NCBI GenBank assembly: GCA_022432975.1
Contig: CM039516.1
Coordinates: 31,450,051-31,514,050, forward strand
Reading direction: 5' to 3'
From: Begonia masoniana
Taxonomy: Eukaryota; Streptophyta; Magnoliopsida; Cucurbitales; Begoniaceae
Length of the DNA: 64,000 nt
Numbering within the stretch: position 1 is the stretch's first letter; every line of letters starts with the position of its first letter. Below are positions 44,719 to 56,734 of the stretch, in pieces. The notes beneath the pieces are model-generated. The model saw only the letters and a list, made by a program, of their open reading frames with translations. It was not told the DNA's origin and did no database searches. Made by a program: the position numbers and the translations under genes.

Positions 44719-46834
44719 TGTAACGCCCCGAGTTATCTGAACCCGGTTCGTTACCACTAACGCAAACATCACCAAGAACTCTCGGAGCAATTTACAATTT
44801 CACTCGAGGATCAAGATTTGATGCTTATTAAAACCTAAAAATGTTTAAAACTTGCAGCGGAAAATCATTTAGACAAGATGTGAATTAATAAAAACTGTAA
44901 AATAATGTTTGAAAGAATCAGTTGAAGTGTTAAGGAATAATTAGTTGAAGGAAGTAAAAGTTTAAATCGTTAAATACCGATGGGGTGACAGAGGTCAAAC
45001 GCCCCTGCCGACGACTAGCCAACGGAATAGGCCATATATAAATAACAGGCTTCTGCCGATGACGTCACGACTCAAACACAGCTGCCGACGACTAGTCAAC
45101 GGAATAGGCCATATATAAATAACAGGCTTCTGCCGATGACGTCAGCAGGATAACTTAATTATCCAGCTTCTCCTGCCGGTGACGTCAGCCAGATAAACCC
45201 ATTATCTAACTTCTGCCGATTGCTAAACGGCTAAGCAGAATGTCCTACTTATGCCGATGACGTCAGCAGGATAACTTAATTATCCAGCTTCTGCCGATAC
45301 GTGCTTATCACGTGACTTTTAAAACGTATGCCGATAGAAGGCAAGTTTACTGCTTATCAACTACCGGTAGGACAACAAAACAACTACTCTTCTCCTGCCG
45401 ATAGACTTTACCAAACAACATCAAATAGACGTATTACTCAGCTTCATATCGATGGACTGAACAATTTGACAGTAAACTTGACTAACAATTGGACTCAACG
45501 TTTTACCAAAACTCATTCTAAAACACCTCAATTCATTGTATTACTCAAATTCCGTAAAATCAGCATTCTAGAAATTCAACAGGACACTAACATCAGAAAT
45601 TCTAAAATGTATTCAAAAGGTTGCAATCTCTACTGTTATAAAAATTCAACATACTCAGACTAAATCATTGTCAATTAATTTCTAATATCTGCAGACATCA
45701 GTTAATCCGCCTCAACAGTTTGCCGAATCAGAACATGAGAGTACTCCTCCAACCACATCTATTCATTTGCACGATCAAGGAAATCACCTGCTATATTCTC
45801 AACACCTACATCACAAAACTCATCTATTAGCCTAATGCTAAGTAAGCAGAGCAAGAAATGATGGAAGTACAGAGATATGCAAATCCTAAATATGCAATTT
45901 CTACATTCCTCTTCCTCAGTTATATTGCATTCATTCAACCGGTCTGATGATCCCTGATACAATGGGAGGTGGATCAGCTTTCCCAGGGTATGAATCCACA
46001 TATATGTCACTTAAGGGGTGGATTAGTTCCCTTAACAGATGATTGATCCCTGATACAATGGGAGGTGGATCGGTTTTTCCCAAGGTATGAATCCAGTTAT
46101 GTTCGATTAAGGGGCGGATTAATTCCCTTAAAAATGTATTGTCTCAATCTGTTCACAACTCACCATGCTACTTCATGTAAATTCATTTCGTTTTCTTTCC
46201 AAAATATGATGCATGGCAATTGAAATGAAACATACTTTCATGCATACAAGAAAATCCTAGTGTTTTGTGATGTAGGCCCGAAGGCAAATACAAACTCTAC
46301 TTACCTGGCCCTCCTGGAATTACTTGGTTGCTAGTTACTTCGGTTTAGCTCAAACCTAAAATCGTAGGCAGTATGTTAGTTATACTTCATTCTAAACAAT
46401 CCAGGAGTTTAAGGAAATAAATTATGGAGTTCGGATCTTCGTGCATTCCCATTTCACAGAAACCCGAATCTATACCAAATCATAGCGTTTTCCTCGAAAC
46501 TTCATACATTGTATTCCCTCAGCTATCTAACTACTAAAATCACAAGAAGACGAGGAGAGTTCACCTAGGTTGAAGGAGAATCGAACAGGGGAATCGCCTG
46601 GAGAATCCTGCTGCTCGAGCTGAAAAACCGAGAGGAAATGAGGGAAAGGGTGGCGGCTACCGTGAAATAACTCAAAACCTCTTTCCTTAAATACGTTATC
46701 CACTTTTTAAATTTCCAATTACTCATATGCCCTTGTCTAGTCATCCACCAACCCTACATTTAATATTGCCATATAAAATGCACCATTAGCTACAAGAGAT
46801 AGAGAATTGGTCTATATAAAAACCGGGTATTACA
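44719..46834 (-). mobile_element. Solo LTR, 2116 bp, target duplication GATAC
   Basis: Starts TGTAACGCCCCGAG and ends AAACCGGGTATTACA with perfect 5-bp duplications GATAC at 44714-44718 and 46835-46839. It is close kin to the LTRs of the element at 49653-56734 and contains no internal domain, so it is a solo LTR. It carries a CTGCCGATGACGTCA-type minisatellite (45000-45420) and the TTTTGTGATGTAGGCCCGAAG block near 46262. The 111-aa frame at 45328-45663 is inside the LTR and shows no domain. Confidence 0.9.
45008..45310. repeat. GCCGATGACGTCAGC repeat block in solo LTR
   Basis: Two 77-bp units sharing GCCGACGACTAG...CCATATATAAATAACAGG (45008 and 45085), then shorter units each with GATGACGTCAGC. 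Four perfect TGACGTCA palindromes lie at 45060, 45137, 45180 and 45258. Confidence 0.85.
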
Positions 46835-46839
46835 GATAC

Positions 46840-47728
46840 TTTAAGCAGTCTTGGCGTCAAAATATCACGAGGCTATCTCGTACACTTTCTATTGCGTGAA
46901 TGTGGTATTCTATGCATGTACGAAAAACTAGCAGTAGGGCAGTGATGACACGCTCATTGAGTTTCGAATCCCTTAACTTAATTAGGATTTTTATGGTTCG
47001 AGTTGGTGTTGTGGTAGGCTGTCAGTCGCTGGCCACTCGGGTGATGGGCTGGATCTTCGGATCTCCATCATGATTTTTGATGACTCTTATTTTAGAGTCA
47101 TTTTATGCAAACTTTACATAAGAAAACTTGTATGAATTGAGTGATTGCAATAATAAAGTGGTATGAATTTAATACAATGGCTATTTAATCTTGCAGCATT
47201 AGTGTTTTGATTCAATTTAATATATTTATGTAGATTTCCCATTAAAAGTAGATTTTTCTCTTTAATTTCAATTTCATAGTTTCGTATTTGAATGTAATGT
47301 TATTAGAGGGAGAATAAAATTCAAAAGTTGAAGATCGTGGAGAGAGAGGAATCAAATCACGTAAATTGAGGAAATTAGTTGCCGATTATGGAGAAGAGAA
47401 TGTTGAATTCATGGAAGAATTAGATTTGGATTTAATTAAATAGGGCAGCGGATGATTTGAAGAATGGGCAGCAGAACACTGAAGGGAATAAAGCAAGCTG
47501 GGCAGCGGAAGACGTGATGAGGGGCAACATTAGATGACAAAAGTGGCGGAAGACACTGAAATAAAAGAAATAAAAACTAGCGGAAGAGAGCACTGTTCAG
47601 CTGGGCAGCGGAAGACTAAAAGGGAAAGAAGGAAGCTGGGCAGCTGGGCAGCGGAAGAAGCTGAAAGAAACAAAATCGGGCAGCGGGTAGAATAAAGAAG
47701 ACACGGGCAGCCGGAAGACTAGAGGGAA
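46840..47728 (+). other. Continuation of interrupted LTR and unassigned DNA
   Basis: Appears to continue the LTR-like unit from 43003 (GATGGGCTGGATCTTCGG near 47042). After about 47200 the assignment is unclear. From 47445 to the gap there are irregular repeats of GGGCAGCGGAAGA. No gene seen. Confidence 0.4.
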
Positions 47729-47828
47729 NNNNNNNNNNNNNNNNNNNNNNNNNNNNNNNNNNNNNNNNNNNNNNNNNNNNNNNNNNNNNNNNNNNNNNNN
47801 NNNNNNNNNNNNNNNNNNNNNNNNNNNN
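47729..47828. other. Assembly gap (100 N)
   Basis: Exactly 100 undetermined bases next to a repetitive GGGCAGCGG stretch, a likely cause of assembly failure. Confidence 0.99.
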
Positions 47829-48546
47829 AATGAATGATGATTCCAGAATGCGCCCGAATCTATCGGTAGAAGGGGAGTGTTTGTTATCTGTCGGACAGAT
47901 GCATTATGCGGCAGAAGTGGAGTAGTTGGAACCTCCGGAAGGGATGGTCGACGATGGTGTATCCAAATTTCTATCGGATGATGTCTTCGGTAAAGGCATC
48001 GAGAAGATGTAGCTTATTTCAGATCGATAGCTATAGACCTATTTCTATCGGAGATGAAGTCATGTTGACTCATCGGCAGTGGAGTTGTATTGCAGTGTGG
48101 GGCTTCATCGGCAGATTGAAAGGTCATGTGACTTCATCGGCAGATGAAGTTGTGCTGACGTCATCGGCAGATGAAATTGTGTTGACGTCATCGGCAGATG
48201 AAGTTGTGTTGACGCCATCGGTAGGTGCAGCCCGCCGAGAAATGTCCTTCAGTTCCAAGTCTTCAGGTCCACGTCATCGGCAGGAGTCTTATATTTGCTG
48301 TGTCTGCTTCTTCCGTTGATTTTTCTACCGGCAGATGTTGTTGTCTTTAGAGTTTTAATAGTGTTTTGTGATTTAAACCTTTATTTCTTTTGGTCGATTA
48401 TCTCGACATTTTATCCGATTATCCAAACACTTTATGGTTTTGTTTAACTCTAAGTTATTTAAATTAATTCAAATTATGAATGAAGTTTTTAGTTCGTGCA
48501 CGGGTTTTGTGTGACGAACCGGGTTCAGAGAACTCGGGGCGTTACA
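47829..48546 (+). mobile_element. Right end of a plus-strand LTR, same family as 26350
   Basis: Ends GACGAACCGGGTTCAGAG...GGGGCGTTACA at 48546, the plus-strand version of the LTR start seen at 44719 and 49653. It includes the CATCGGCAGATGAAGTTGTG minisatellite (48050-48300). The left end lies in or before the gap. It abuts gag codons at 48547, so it inserted into that gag gene. The 137-aa frame at 47906-48319 is repeat translation and not a gene. Confidence 0.75.
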
Positions 48547-49652
48547 TGTGGCTAAGAAGTTTATTATGAAGTATCACCCACCAGTAAGGAATGCTAGGAT
48601 GAGAAACGAGATCACCAGTTTTCAGCAAAGAGATGGAGAATCCCTCTACGAAGCATGGGATAGATTTAAAGAGTTGTTGAGGCAGTGTCCAAATCACGGG
48701 ATCCCTCACTGGATTCAACTGGAAACATTTTACAACGGGCTGAATGGACAGACCCGATCGATTATTGATGCAGCAGCGAATGGAACATTGCTTTCTAAAT
48801 CTTTCAACGAAGCTTACGATCTACTGGAGAGAATGGCAGTAAATAATTATCAGTGGCCATCAGACAGGCATACAAATGCAAGGAGAGCACCTGGAGTTTA
48901 TGAAGTGGATGAAGTAGCTGCTCTTAATGCAAAGGTAGCTTCATTGGAAAATACCATTAAAGCCATGCACAAACAGCAGCAGCCACAATTAAGGGAGGTC
49001 TCGTGCATTTTCTGTGGAGAGAACCATGATGATAATTCATGCCCGAAAAATCCTGAATCAGCAAATTACGTAGGGTATAACCGAAATAACAACCCATATT
49101 CACAGACGTACAACCCTGGATGGAGACAGCATCCAAACTTCCAATGGAACTCGCAGCAACAGAACAATGCAATGCCTACAAGACCTACAGATAACTATGC
49201 CCATAATTATAATCAGCAAGTTCAGAAGCCAGTAGCTCAAGAGAAACCAGATAATTTTGCAAGGGAGAATGCGGCAAAAACAGATATAATTTTGCAGAAT
49301 TTATCAGCTTCGATAAAGAACATTGAAACCCAACTAGGGCAACTAGCTCAATCTTCGAACTCAAGAAACAGTGGACAATTACCCAGCGACACTGAAATCC
49401 CACAAAGATCAGGAAAAGAACACTGCAAGGCAATAATTTTAAGAAATGGCAGAGAAGTGGAGATTCCAGAGAAGCCACCAAGAGTGGAGAAACCAAAGAA
49501 AAATTGCCAAGAAAAAGAAGCAGAACAGCAACCCAGTATTGAGGATTTACAAGAAAGAGAAATGATGATTGAGAAAGAAAGACCTCAAGAGGCCGAAGAG
49601 AATAATTCTAATTATGGAGAAATTAATACAAATGCTGCAGTTTCACCCGCAG
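48547..49652 (+). pseudogene. Athila/Tat-like Gypsy gag, cut at both ends
   Basis: An open frame of about 369 codons without an authentic start (it begins GTGGCTAAG right at the LTR junction). It shows the gag core of large plant Gypsy elements: KKFIMKYHPP, EITSFQQRDGESLYEAWDRF, LLRQCPNHGIPHWIQLETFYNGL and SFNEAYDLLERMA. A C-x2-C-x3-H-x4-C knuckle CIFCGENHDDNSC sits at about residues 153-165. A glutamine/asparagine-rich linker (YNPGWRQHPNFQW) and ILQNLSASIKNIETQLGQLA follow, all typical of this gag class. The frame ends where the LTR at 49653 begins. Unlike most frames here it has no internal stop, so its host element was probably intact when these insertions came. Confidence 0.88.
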
Positions 49653-51684
49653 TGTAACGCCCCGAGTTATCTGAACCCAGTTTGCTACTCATAACGCTGA
49701 ACCGAACCATGACGTCTTGATGCTAAATTTAAAATTTCACTCGACAGCCAAAATTTGACTTTTTCTAAAACTAAATATATTTAAAACTTGCAGCGGAAAA
49801 TCAATTGGACATCAATGAAGCTAAGTGACCTGTGAAAACATTTTAAAATGACTGTTGGAAGTGTTAAGAGTAATTGGCTAAAAGACAATAAGCTTAAAAA
49901 AAACGCGGAATGCCTGTGAAGTTGCCGAAGTCGAACACATCTGCCGACGACAAAGTCAACGGAAGAAGCAGAAATAGGATTTAGGAGGTTTCTGCCGATG
50001 ACGTGTACAAACAACGCACCACCATCTACCGACAAGCCAACACAACTACATCTGCCGATGGAGTCAACATAACTTCATCTACCGATAGATTTCCATCTGC
50101 CGATAGACAAACTCGCGACATCTATCGACAACGACATTATGACTCCTTCCGATAAGATTAAAATACACACTACATCTGCCGATGAAGTCAACATAACTTC
50201 ATCTGCCGATGGAGTCAACATAACTTCATCTACCGATAGATTTCCATCTGCCGATAGACAAAACTACAGATTTTGCGACTCGCACCTGCCGATGACGTCA
50301 GCCGGATGTTCTCTCTCTCATCCAACGACTTTACTGAAGGCACCTTCCGATAGGCAGAACGACAAACTAAACATCCAGAAACAAACCAAATCACTGCCCT
50401 TCCAAATTCAGTAAAACAATGTTTTCAAAACCCAACAGAACACTAATATCAAAGACTCTCAGAATGTATTCAAAGTTTTAAAAAAAACACTACTGTCATA
50501 AAATTTTCAGAAAAGGAAACATCTATACTGAACTAGTTACTCCCAACTTAACACCTGCAGCCATGGATTAAACCGGCCTCAACAGATGACCAAACCGATG
50601 CCTGAAAATGCTCCTCCAACCAGCCTATTCCTCATGTTGGTCGGTAAACATACCTTCAGTAACTTCTTCACCTACATCACAAAACTCATCTATTAGCCTA
50701 ATGCTAAGCAAGTAGAGCGATGAATGAAATGGATCAATGAAGCAATAATTTCCCTAAACATGCGGTCTCTACTTTCTCATCTCAGTTGTATTCAAATTCG
50801 TGTCTCTGTTGATCCCTCTGTACGATGGGAAAGTGATCAGTCATTCCCCAAAGCATACATCCTCTGATCTCAATTAAGGGGCGGATTAATGCCCTTAACA
50901 GTTAACTGGTCTGATCCCCTGTAGGATTGGGAAGTGGATCACTTTTCCCAAAACCTCAATCCTCTGTTCTCAGTTAAGGGGCGGATTAATCCCCCTTAAC
51001 AGTTATTCTGATCATCCTGCTCACACTTACCATGCGTTTCATGTAAATTCATTTTCGTAATCTTTGAAAAACATGATGCATGACAACTGGAAAATAAACA
51101 TACAAAACATACATAAACCCTACTGTTTTGTGATGTAGGCCCGAAGGCACAAACAAACTCTACTTACCTGGATTCTTGGCGAGTGCTCGGTTAGGAGCTT
51201 CTTCGGGATCTTTCTCACATAGAACATAAACAGAACATTAAGTCAACCTGTACTAAACCTCATTCTAAGGCATTCAGAAAACCTAAGGGAATAGTTGGGA
51301 GTTCTGATCGCCAAGCATTACTGATTCTATGCTAAACCCGTATCTACTCACTTTCCTGATGAGTTCCCAAAATAGATATCTAACACTTCCCCCATACAAT
51401 CTTCCTTAGTTATTAAGTTAGAAAAATCGAGGTAGAAACTTACCTAGCTCGTCGAACGGACTCGGGGAAGGAAATCGCCTGGGAAGTCTGCTGGTTTGAG
51501 CTGAAAACCGAGAGCAAGAATGAATAGTGGCGGCTGAGCTCAATAGATTCTTTCTAAATAGGTTATCCACTAATAAGTTTTTAATTTACCATAATGCTCT
51601 TGCATATCCATTCATTAACCTAATCCATATTTGCACATCTTAATTTGACAAATTAAATTGGGTTTAATGGAACCGGGTGCTACA
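49653..51684 (-). repeat. 3' LTR (left), 2032 bp
   Basis: TGTAACGCCCCGAG...AACCGGGTGCTACA. Contains the CATCTGCCGATG minisatellite (49930-50350), one TGACGTCA palindrome at 50293, and the two TTAAGGGGCGGATTAAT blocks near 50875 and 50975 that mark this LTR family. Confidence 0.9.
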
Positions 51685-51750
51685 GTCTACCCTCCTTAAA
51701 AGAATTTTGTCCTCAAATTCAGTACCTGAACAGTTCTGGGTGTTGGTCCA

Positions 51751-53660
51751 TTAGTCTTGTTGGCGCTCCCATGTTGCCTCCTCTGTGTTCTGATTGTGCC
51801 ACAAGACTTTCACCAGCGGCACTTCTTTGTTGCGTAGTACCTTTACTGCATAATCCAGAATCTTTACCGGCTTCTCCTCGTAGGTAAGTGTAGGTTGAAT
51901 TTCAATGCTTTGCTGTTCAACAACTTGGGACGGATCCCGCACACACTTCTTCAACATAGAGACAGGAACACGTCATGTATCCCTCCCATAGAAGCTGGCA
52001 GCTGTAACTGATAGGCTGCCTTCCCAATCCTTTTCAGAATTGAGAAAGGACCAACAAATCTAGGATTCAGTTTGCCTCTCTTTCCAAATCTCACAACTCC
52101 TTTGAATGGTGATACTTTAAGAAAAAACTTCATCGCCTACTTCGAACTCTAATTCTCTGTGTCTTCTGTCAGCATAGCGCTTCTGTCGGCTTTGAGCTGT
52201 TAAGATCCTCTGACGGATGAGAGCAACCTTCTCAATAGTCTGCTGCACAATGTCAGGACCAAGCAACTGTGCTTCACCAACTTCGTCCCAGTACAAAGGA
52301 GATCTACATCTTCGTCCATACAAAGCTTCATACGGTGTCATTCCTATTGTTGCTTGAAAACTGTTATTATAAGAAAACTCCACCAAGGACAGATACTTGC
52401 TCCAAGAACCTTGGAAAATCCAAAACACATGCCCGAAGCATATCCTCTAATGTTTGAATGGTTCTTTCCGATTGTCCATCTGTTTGAGGGTGAAAGGCTG
52501 TACTGAAGTTTAGCTGTGTGCCCATGGCTTTATGTAAACTCTTCCAAAATTTGGATGTGAATCTAGAGTCTCGGTCCGAAACTATAGTAACTGGAACTCC
52601 ATGTAGTCGCACAACCTCCTGCACATACAATTCAGCTAACTGATCCATAGAGTAAGTCACCTTGATGGGTAAGAATGGGCTGATTGGTTAATCGATCGAT
52701 TATCACCCAGATTGCATCATGTCCTTTTACTGTTCTGGGTAATCCTACAATAAAGTCCATGGTTATCTGCTCCCATTTCCATTCAGGGAGTGGTAATGGC
52801 TGCAACATTCCTGCAGGTCTCTGATGTTCAGCCTTAACCCGCTGGCAGATCAAACATAGTCCTACATGTTCAGCAACGCTCCGCTTCATTCCTGGCCACC
52901 AATAAGTCTGCTTAAGGTCTCTGTACATCTTTGTACTACCAGGATGAACGGAAAATCTAGAAGAGTGAGCTTCAGAAAGGATTTCATCACGAAGCTCTTT
53001 ATTGGCTGGCACAAAATATCTATTCCTGAACTTAAGTATTCCATCATCAGTATAATTGAAGTCCAAATTGTCAGTAGAATCCATGCTCGACTTGAACTTT
53101 TTACACTCCTCATCAATGTCCTGGGTTTCTTTTATCTTTTCTAGAATGGTAGGTTTCAAGGAAATGGCAGAAAGCATAGCTGCTACATTGGACACAGTTT
53201 CTAGGTTAAACTTATGAAATTCAGTCTCTAAGGCCACCGGCATATCCAGAATCAAAGCTGAGGCTGACGGTCTACTTAATGCATCAGCCACAACATTGGC
53301 CTTACCAAGGTGGTATTTAATCTCAAAATCGTAGTCTTTAACAAACTCCAACCATCTACGTTGTCTCATGTTTAATTCCTTCTGCGTGAAAATATACTTC
53401 AGACTTTTATGATCCGAAAATATTTCACAAGTCTGTCCATACAAGTAGTGCCTCCAAATCTTTAATGCAAAAACCACCGCAGCTAATTCTAAGTCATGCG
53501 TAGGATAATTCTTCTCATGCACCTTTAATTGCCTAGAAGCATAAGCTATGACCTTACCATCTTGCATCAAAACACAGCCAAGTCCAATTTTGGAAGCATC
53601 ACAATAAATACTAAACTTACCATTTTCAACAGGAAGGGTTAGTATAGGTGCATTGGTCAA
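51751..53660 (-). pseudogene. Gypsy RNase H-integrase region, several frameshifts
   Basis: Right to left: RNase H ([64 protein letters not shown]), zinc module ([20 protein letters not shown]...[12 protein letters not shown]), and the integrase core start [11 protein letters not shown] (52632-53660). The core then continues in three other frames: [16 protein letters not shown] and [12 protein letters not shown] (52367-52660), [22 protein letters not shown] (52117-52428), and KVSPFKGVVRFGKRGKLNPRFVGPF (51951-52133). The frame 51751-51957 (RDPSQVV, ATWERQQD) is the end. Each step is a single-base shift. Order and motifs equal those of 12769-14816. Confidence 0.88.
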
Positions 53661-53728
53661 TTTCTGCTTTAAGGTTTGGAAGCTGGACTCACACTCCTCA
53701 GTCCAAGCATACTCTATGTTTTTCCTAG

Positions 53729-54718
53729 TTAAACGAGTGAGGGTGTCGCAACCTTCGAGAATCCTTCAATAAACTTCCTGTAATACCCTGCTAACCCGAG
53801 GAAACTCCTAATATCAGAAGCATTCTTCGGTTGAGGCCATTCCTTAACCGCACGAACTTTGGCTGGATCGACAGATATTCCATCCCCAGAGATCACGTGA
53901 CCAAGAAAGTGAACTCTGTCCAACCAAAACTCACACTTGGAAAACTTAGCATAAAGCTGGTGCTGTCTGAGTACTCCTAACACCAAACTCAAATGCGTTG
54001 CATGCTCATCCTTATTTCTAGAATAAATCAAGATATCATCAATGAATACAATGACAAACTTGTCTAGAAACTCGTGAAACACTCTATTCATGAGATCCAT
54101 GAAAGCTGCTGGTGCATTTGTCAAACCAAAGGACATAACCAAAAATTCGTAATGTCCATATCTCGTACGAAAGGCAGTCTTTGGTATATCCTCAGACTTA
54201 ACCTTCAATTGGTAGTACCCCGATCTTAAGTCAATCTTAGAGAAAACTCGTGCACCTTGAAGTTGGTCAAACAAATCATCGATCCTAGGTAATGGGTACT
54301 TATTCTTGATGGTTAACTTATTTAATTCTCGGTAGTCAATGCACATGCGCATTGATCCGTCCTTTTTCTTGACAAAGAGAACTGGTGCACCCCACGGCGA
54401 ATAACTCGGTCGTATGAACCCTTTTTCCATCAGTTCCTCTAACTGTTTCTTTAACTCTTTGAGTTCTGCTGGTGCTAATCGGTATGGATTCTTAGATACT
54501 GGCTCAGCACCAGGATAGACATCTACTACAAATTCAATCTCCCTATCAGGTGGTAAACCAGGCAGGTCATCAAGGAAAACTTCAGGGAAATCTTGAGCTA
54601 TTGGAACCTTTTGGAGACTCGGTTCTCCTACCAGTTTTGTGTCCAAAACATTGGCCAGAAAGCATGAATAATCACTGCATAAGGAAGATCTAGCACTAAA
54701 AGCGGCTAAAACAAACAT
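53729..54718 (-). pseudogene. Gypsy reverse transcriptase (329 codons)
   Basis: Contains the full RT signature: [60 protein letters not shown], the [20 protein letters not shown] box, catalytic FIDD in [15 protein letters not shown], and [16 protein letters not shown]. It loses frame at KVATP, just before the RNase H link. Upstream it is out of frame with protease by one base near 54760. It would copy the element's RNA into DNA. Confidence 0.9.
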
Positions 54719-54753
54719 CCTCTTATCTTTCTTCGAGGCTTGGAAAGTGTGTC

Positions 54754-56229
54754 TTAAACCATCAGGGGTTGAAAACTAACTAAGCCAGTTCTACAATCTA
54801 TCGTAGCATAGTGCTTAAACAACCAATCCATTTCTAAGATTACATCAAATCCCATGATCTCTAAAATAATGAGATCAGCAGGTAGGTTCTTACCTTCTAC
54901 TGTCACTACACTATTAAGCAGCATACGACTAGAGCGCATGCGTTCGCCAGAAGGTAAAGCAACATTAAACATATGCTCAGAAAGTGAAGACTTAACGTCT
55001 AATTTATCAGCAAATGCAGACGCTATGAAGGAATGTGTTGCACCTGAATCTATTAAAGTAAATGCAGGCATAAAATTGACTAGTATGGTACCTGACACAA
55101 CAGCAGGCTGATCTTCATCACCCGATTCTACCATGGAGAATATTCTTGGCTTAACATTCACAGGGCCATTCTTCAGAGCTGGACAATCCCTACTCATGTG
55201 GCCAACTTTATTACAATTATAATAGCGAAGGACTCTGGGCTTTGGGCAATCCTTAAGCAGATGCCCGGTCTCCTCACAGTTGAAACACTTCCCTGCACTA
55301 ATTCTACACTCTCCCGGGTGAAATCTTAAACACTTTGGGCATTGAGGGAACTTTCTAGTATCTGGTGTCTTCTTCTCCTTCCCTTGACTGCCCTGGCCCT
55401 CACCGGGCCTCTTCGTTCCCCTGTGATGGTGTGGCTGGGTGAACTTTCGTGGAGCCGCACTAAACCCAGCACACTTCATCTCTGCCTCTTCCACTTCTAA
55501 TGCCGTGGACACTACTTCACTGTAGGACAATCCTTTTATACCCGAGAACTTGACTCCTCTATAAATCTCAGGTTTCAGCCCATGCACAAATTGGAACACT
55601 TTATCCTCATCTTTGCGTGCGAGGTGTCCGGCAAACCTTGATAGGGATTCAAACTGTCTGCTGTATTCAGCTACGGTCCCTGTCTGTTTCAAGCTCATGA
55701 ACTCCAACTTCTTTGTGGTCTGTACAGTACTGTTAAAATACTTCTCATAGAAAAGCTCCTTAAATTGCGTCCAAGTCATCGTAATAACATCATGGGTGGT
55801 CTCCATCGTTCCCACCAAAGTTGAGCATCACCGGCAAGGTGGAAGGTTGCCAAAATGACCTTTTCCTCCTTCTCCCACATTTGCACACCTAAACATGCTT
55901 TCTATCTTTTTCAACCATTCCTCGGCCACAATTGGATTAGCTGACTTTCCATCAAAAGTGGGTGGTCGCAACCTCCTAAACCTCTCTCCTGCCTGTTCAT
56001 TGCTGGAACCCGAGTTGGCACTCCCTTGTACCTCTCGGTTCAGTAGCAGTCCCAACTGATCGGACTGCTGGCGCATCATATCAGATTGCTGGCGTACCAA
56101 GTCTGTCAGCTGCCTGATCACACAAGATTTCTCAGTACTCTCCGGGTTTGGTGTCCCCCTCTGTACTCTCGGTCTACCTGGTCGTCTAGACATTTTACTA
56201 TATCCCTGTAAAAGGTTAACTATTCTCAT
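54754..56229 (-). pseudogene. Gypsy gag-protease, two frameshifts
   Basis: Starts at 56229, with the KMSRRPGRPRVQRG basic segment near residues 12-26 (compare 122-355), a QQSDQLGLLLNRE helix and LRPPTFDGK...EEWLKKIESMFRCANVG. Two compensating one-base shifts near 55805-55880 separate this from the main frame 55818-54754: [21 protein letters not shown], then two knuckles CFNCEETGHLLKDC and YNCNKVGHMSRDC, the first of three cysteines of the second replaced by Tyr in YYNC. The protease site DSGATHSFIA and an ILEMDWL segment follow. The frame ends at FQPLMV before RT. Confidence 0.88.
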
Positions 56230-56334
56230 AAATATCTAATAACTAAAACTAACATAAACACTTACAGTTGTTGGAGTACTTCCGTGCAACGATCGGCACT
56301 GTTGAGTAATTCTTTGAACGGTTTAACCAAATGG

Positions 56335-56348
56335 CTCGAATACCAACT
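56335..56348 (-). other. Degraded initiator-Met primer binding site
   Basis: Minus strand reads TTGGTATTCGAGCC next to the LTR at 56349; it differs from the TGGTATCAGAGC consensus at two positions. Confidence 0.65.
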
Positions 56349-56734
56349 TGTAACGCCCCGAGTTATCTGAACCCGGTTTGCTACTCATAACGCTGAACCG
56401 AACCATGACGTCTTGATGCTAAATTTAAAATTTCACTCGACAGCCAAAATTTGACTTTTTCTAAAACTAAATATATTTTAAAACTTGCAGCGGAAAATCA
56501 ATTGGACATCAATGAAGCTAAGTGACCTGTGAAAACATTTTAAAATGACTGTTGGAAGTGTTAAGAGTAATTGGCTAAAAGACAATAAGCTTAAAAAAAA
56601 CGTGGAATGCCCGTGAAGTTGCCGAAGTCGAACACATCTGCCGACGACAAAGTCAACGAAAGAAGCAGAAATAGGATTTAGGAGGTTTCTGCCGATGACA
56701 TGTACAAACAACGCACCACCATCTACCGACAAGC

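Larger units (their letters stand above)
49653..56734 (-). mobile_element. Gypsy retrotransposon with both LTRs, right LTR truncated
   Basis: The left (3') LTR is 49653-51684. The internal region reads gag to integrase on the minus strand between 51685 and about 56335. The right (5') LTR begins at 56349 and is cut at 56734 by another LTR. Over the 385 bases available the two LTRs differ at only about five positions. It inserted into the gag at 48547-49652, with CGCAG as the left flank; the matching right flank is outside the window or buried. Its LTRs are of the same family as those at 475, 26350 and 44719, making it the best-preserved family member here. The coding frame carries many one-base shifts. 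Confidence 0.88.

Noticed and set aside
47906..48319. 137-aa frame with repeated SSADEVVLT
   Set aside because: It translates the CATCGGCAGATGAAG minisatellite of an LTR; the repeats are DNA-level.
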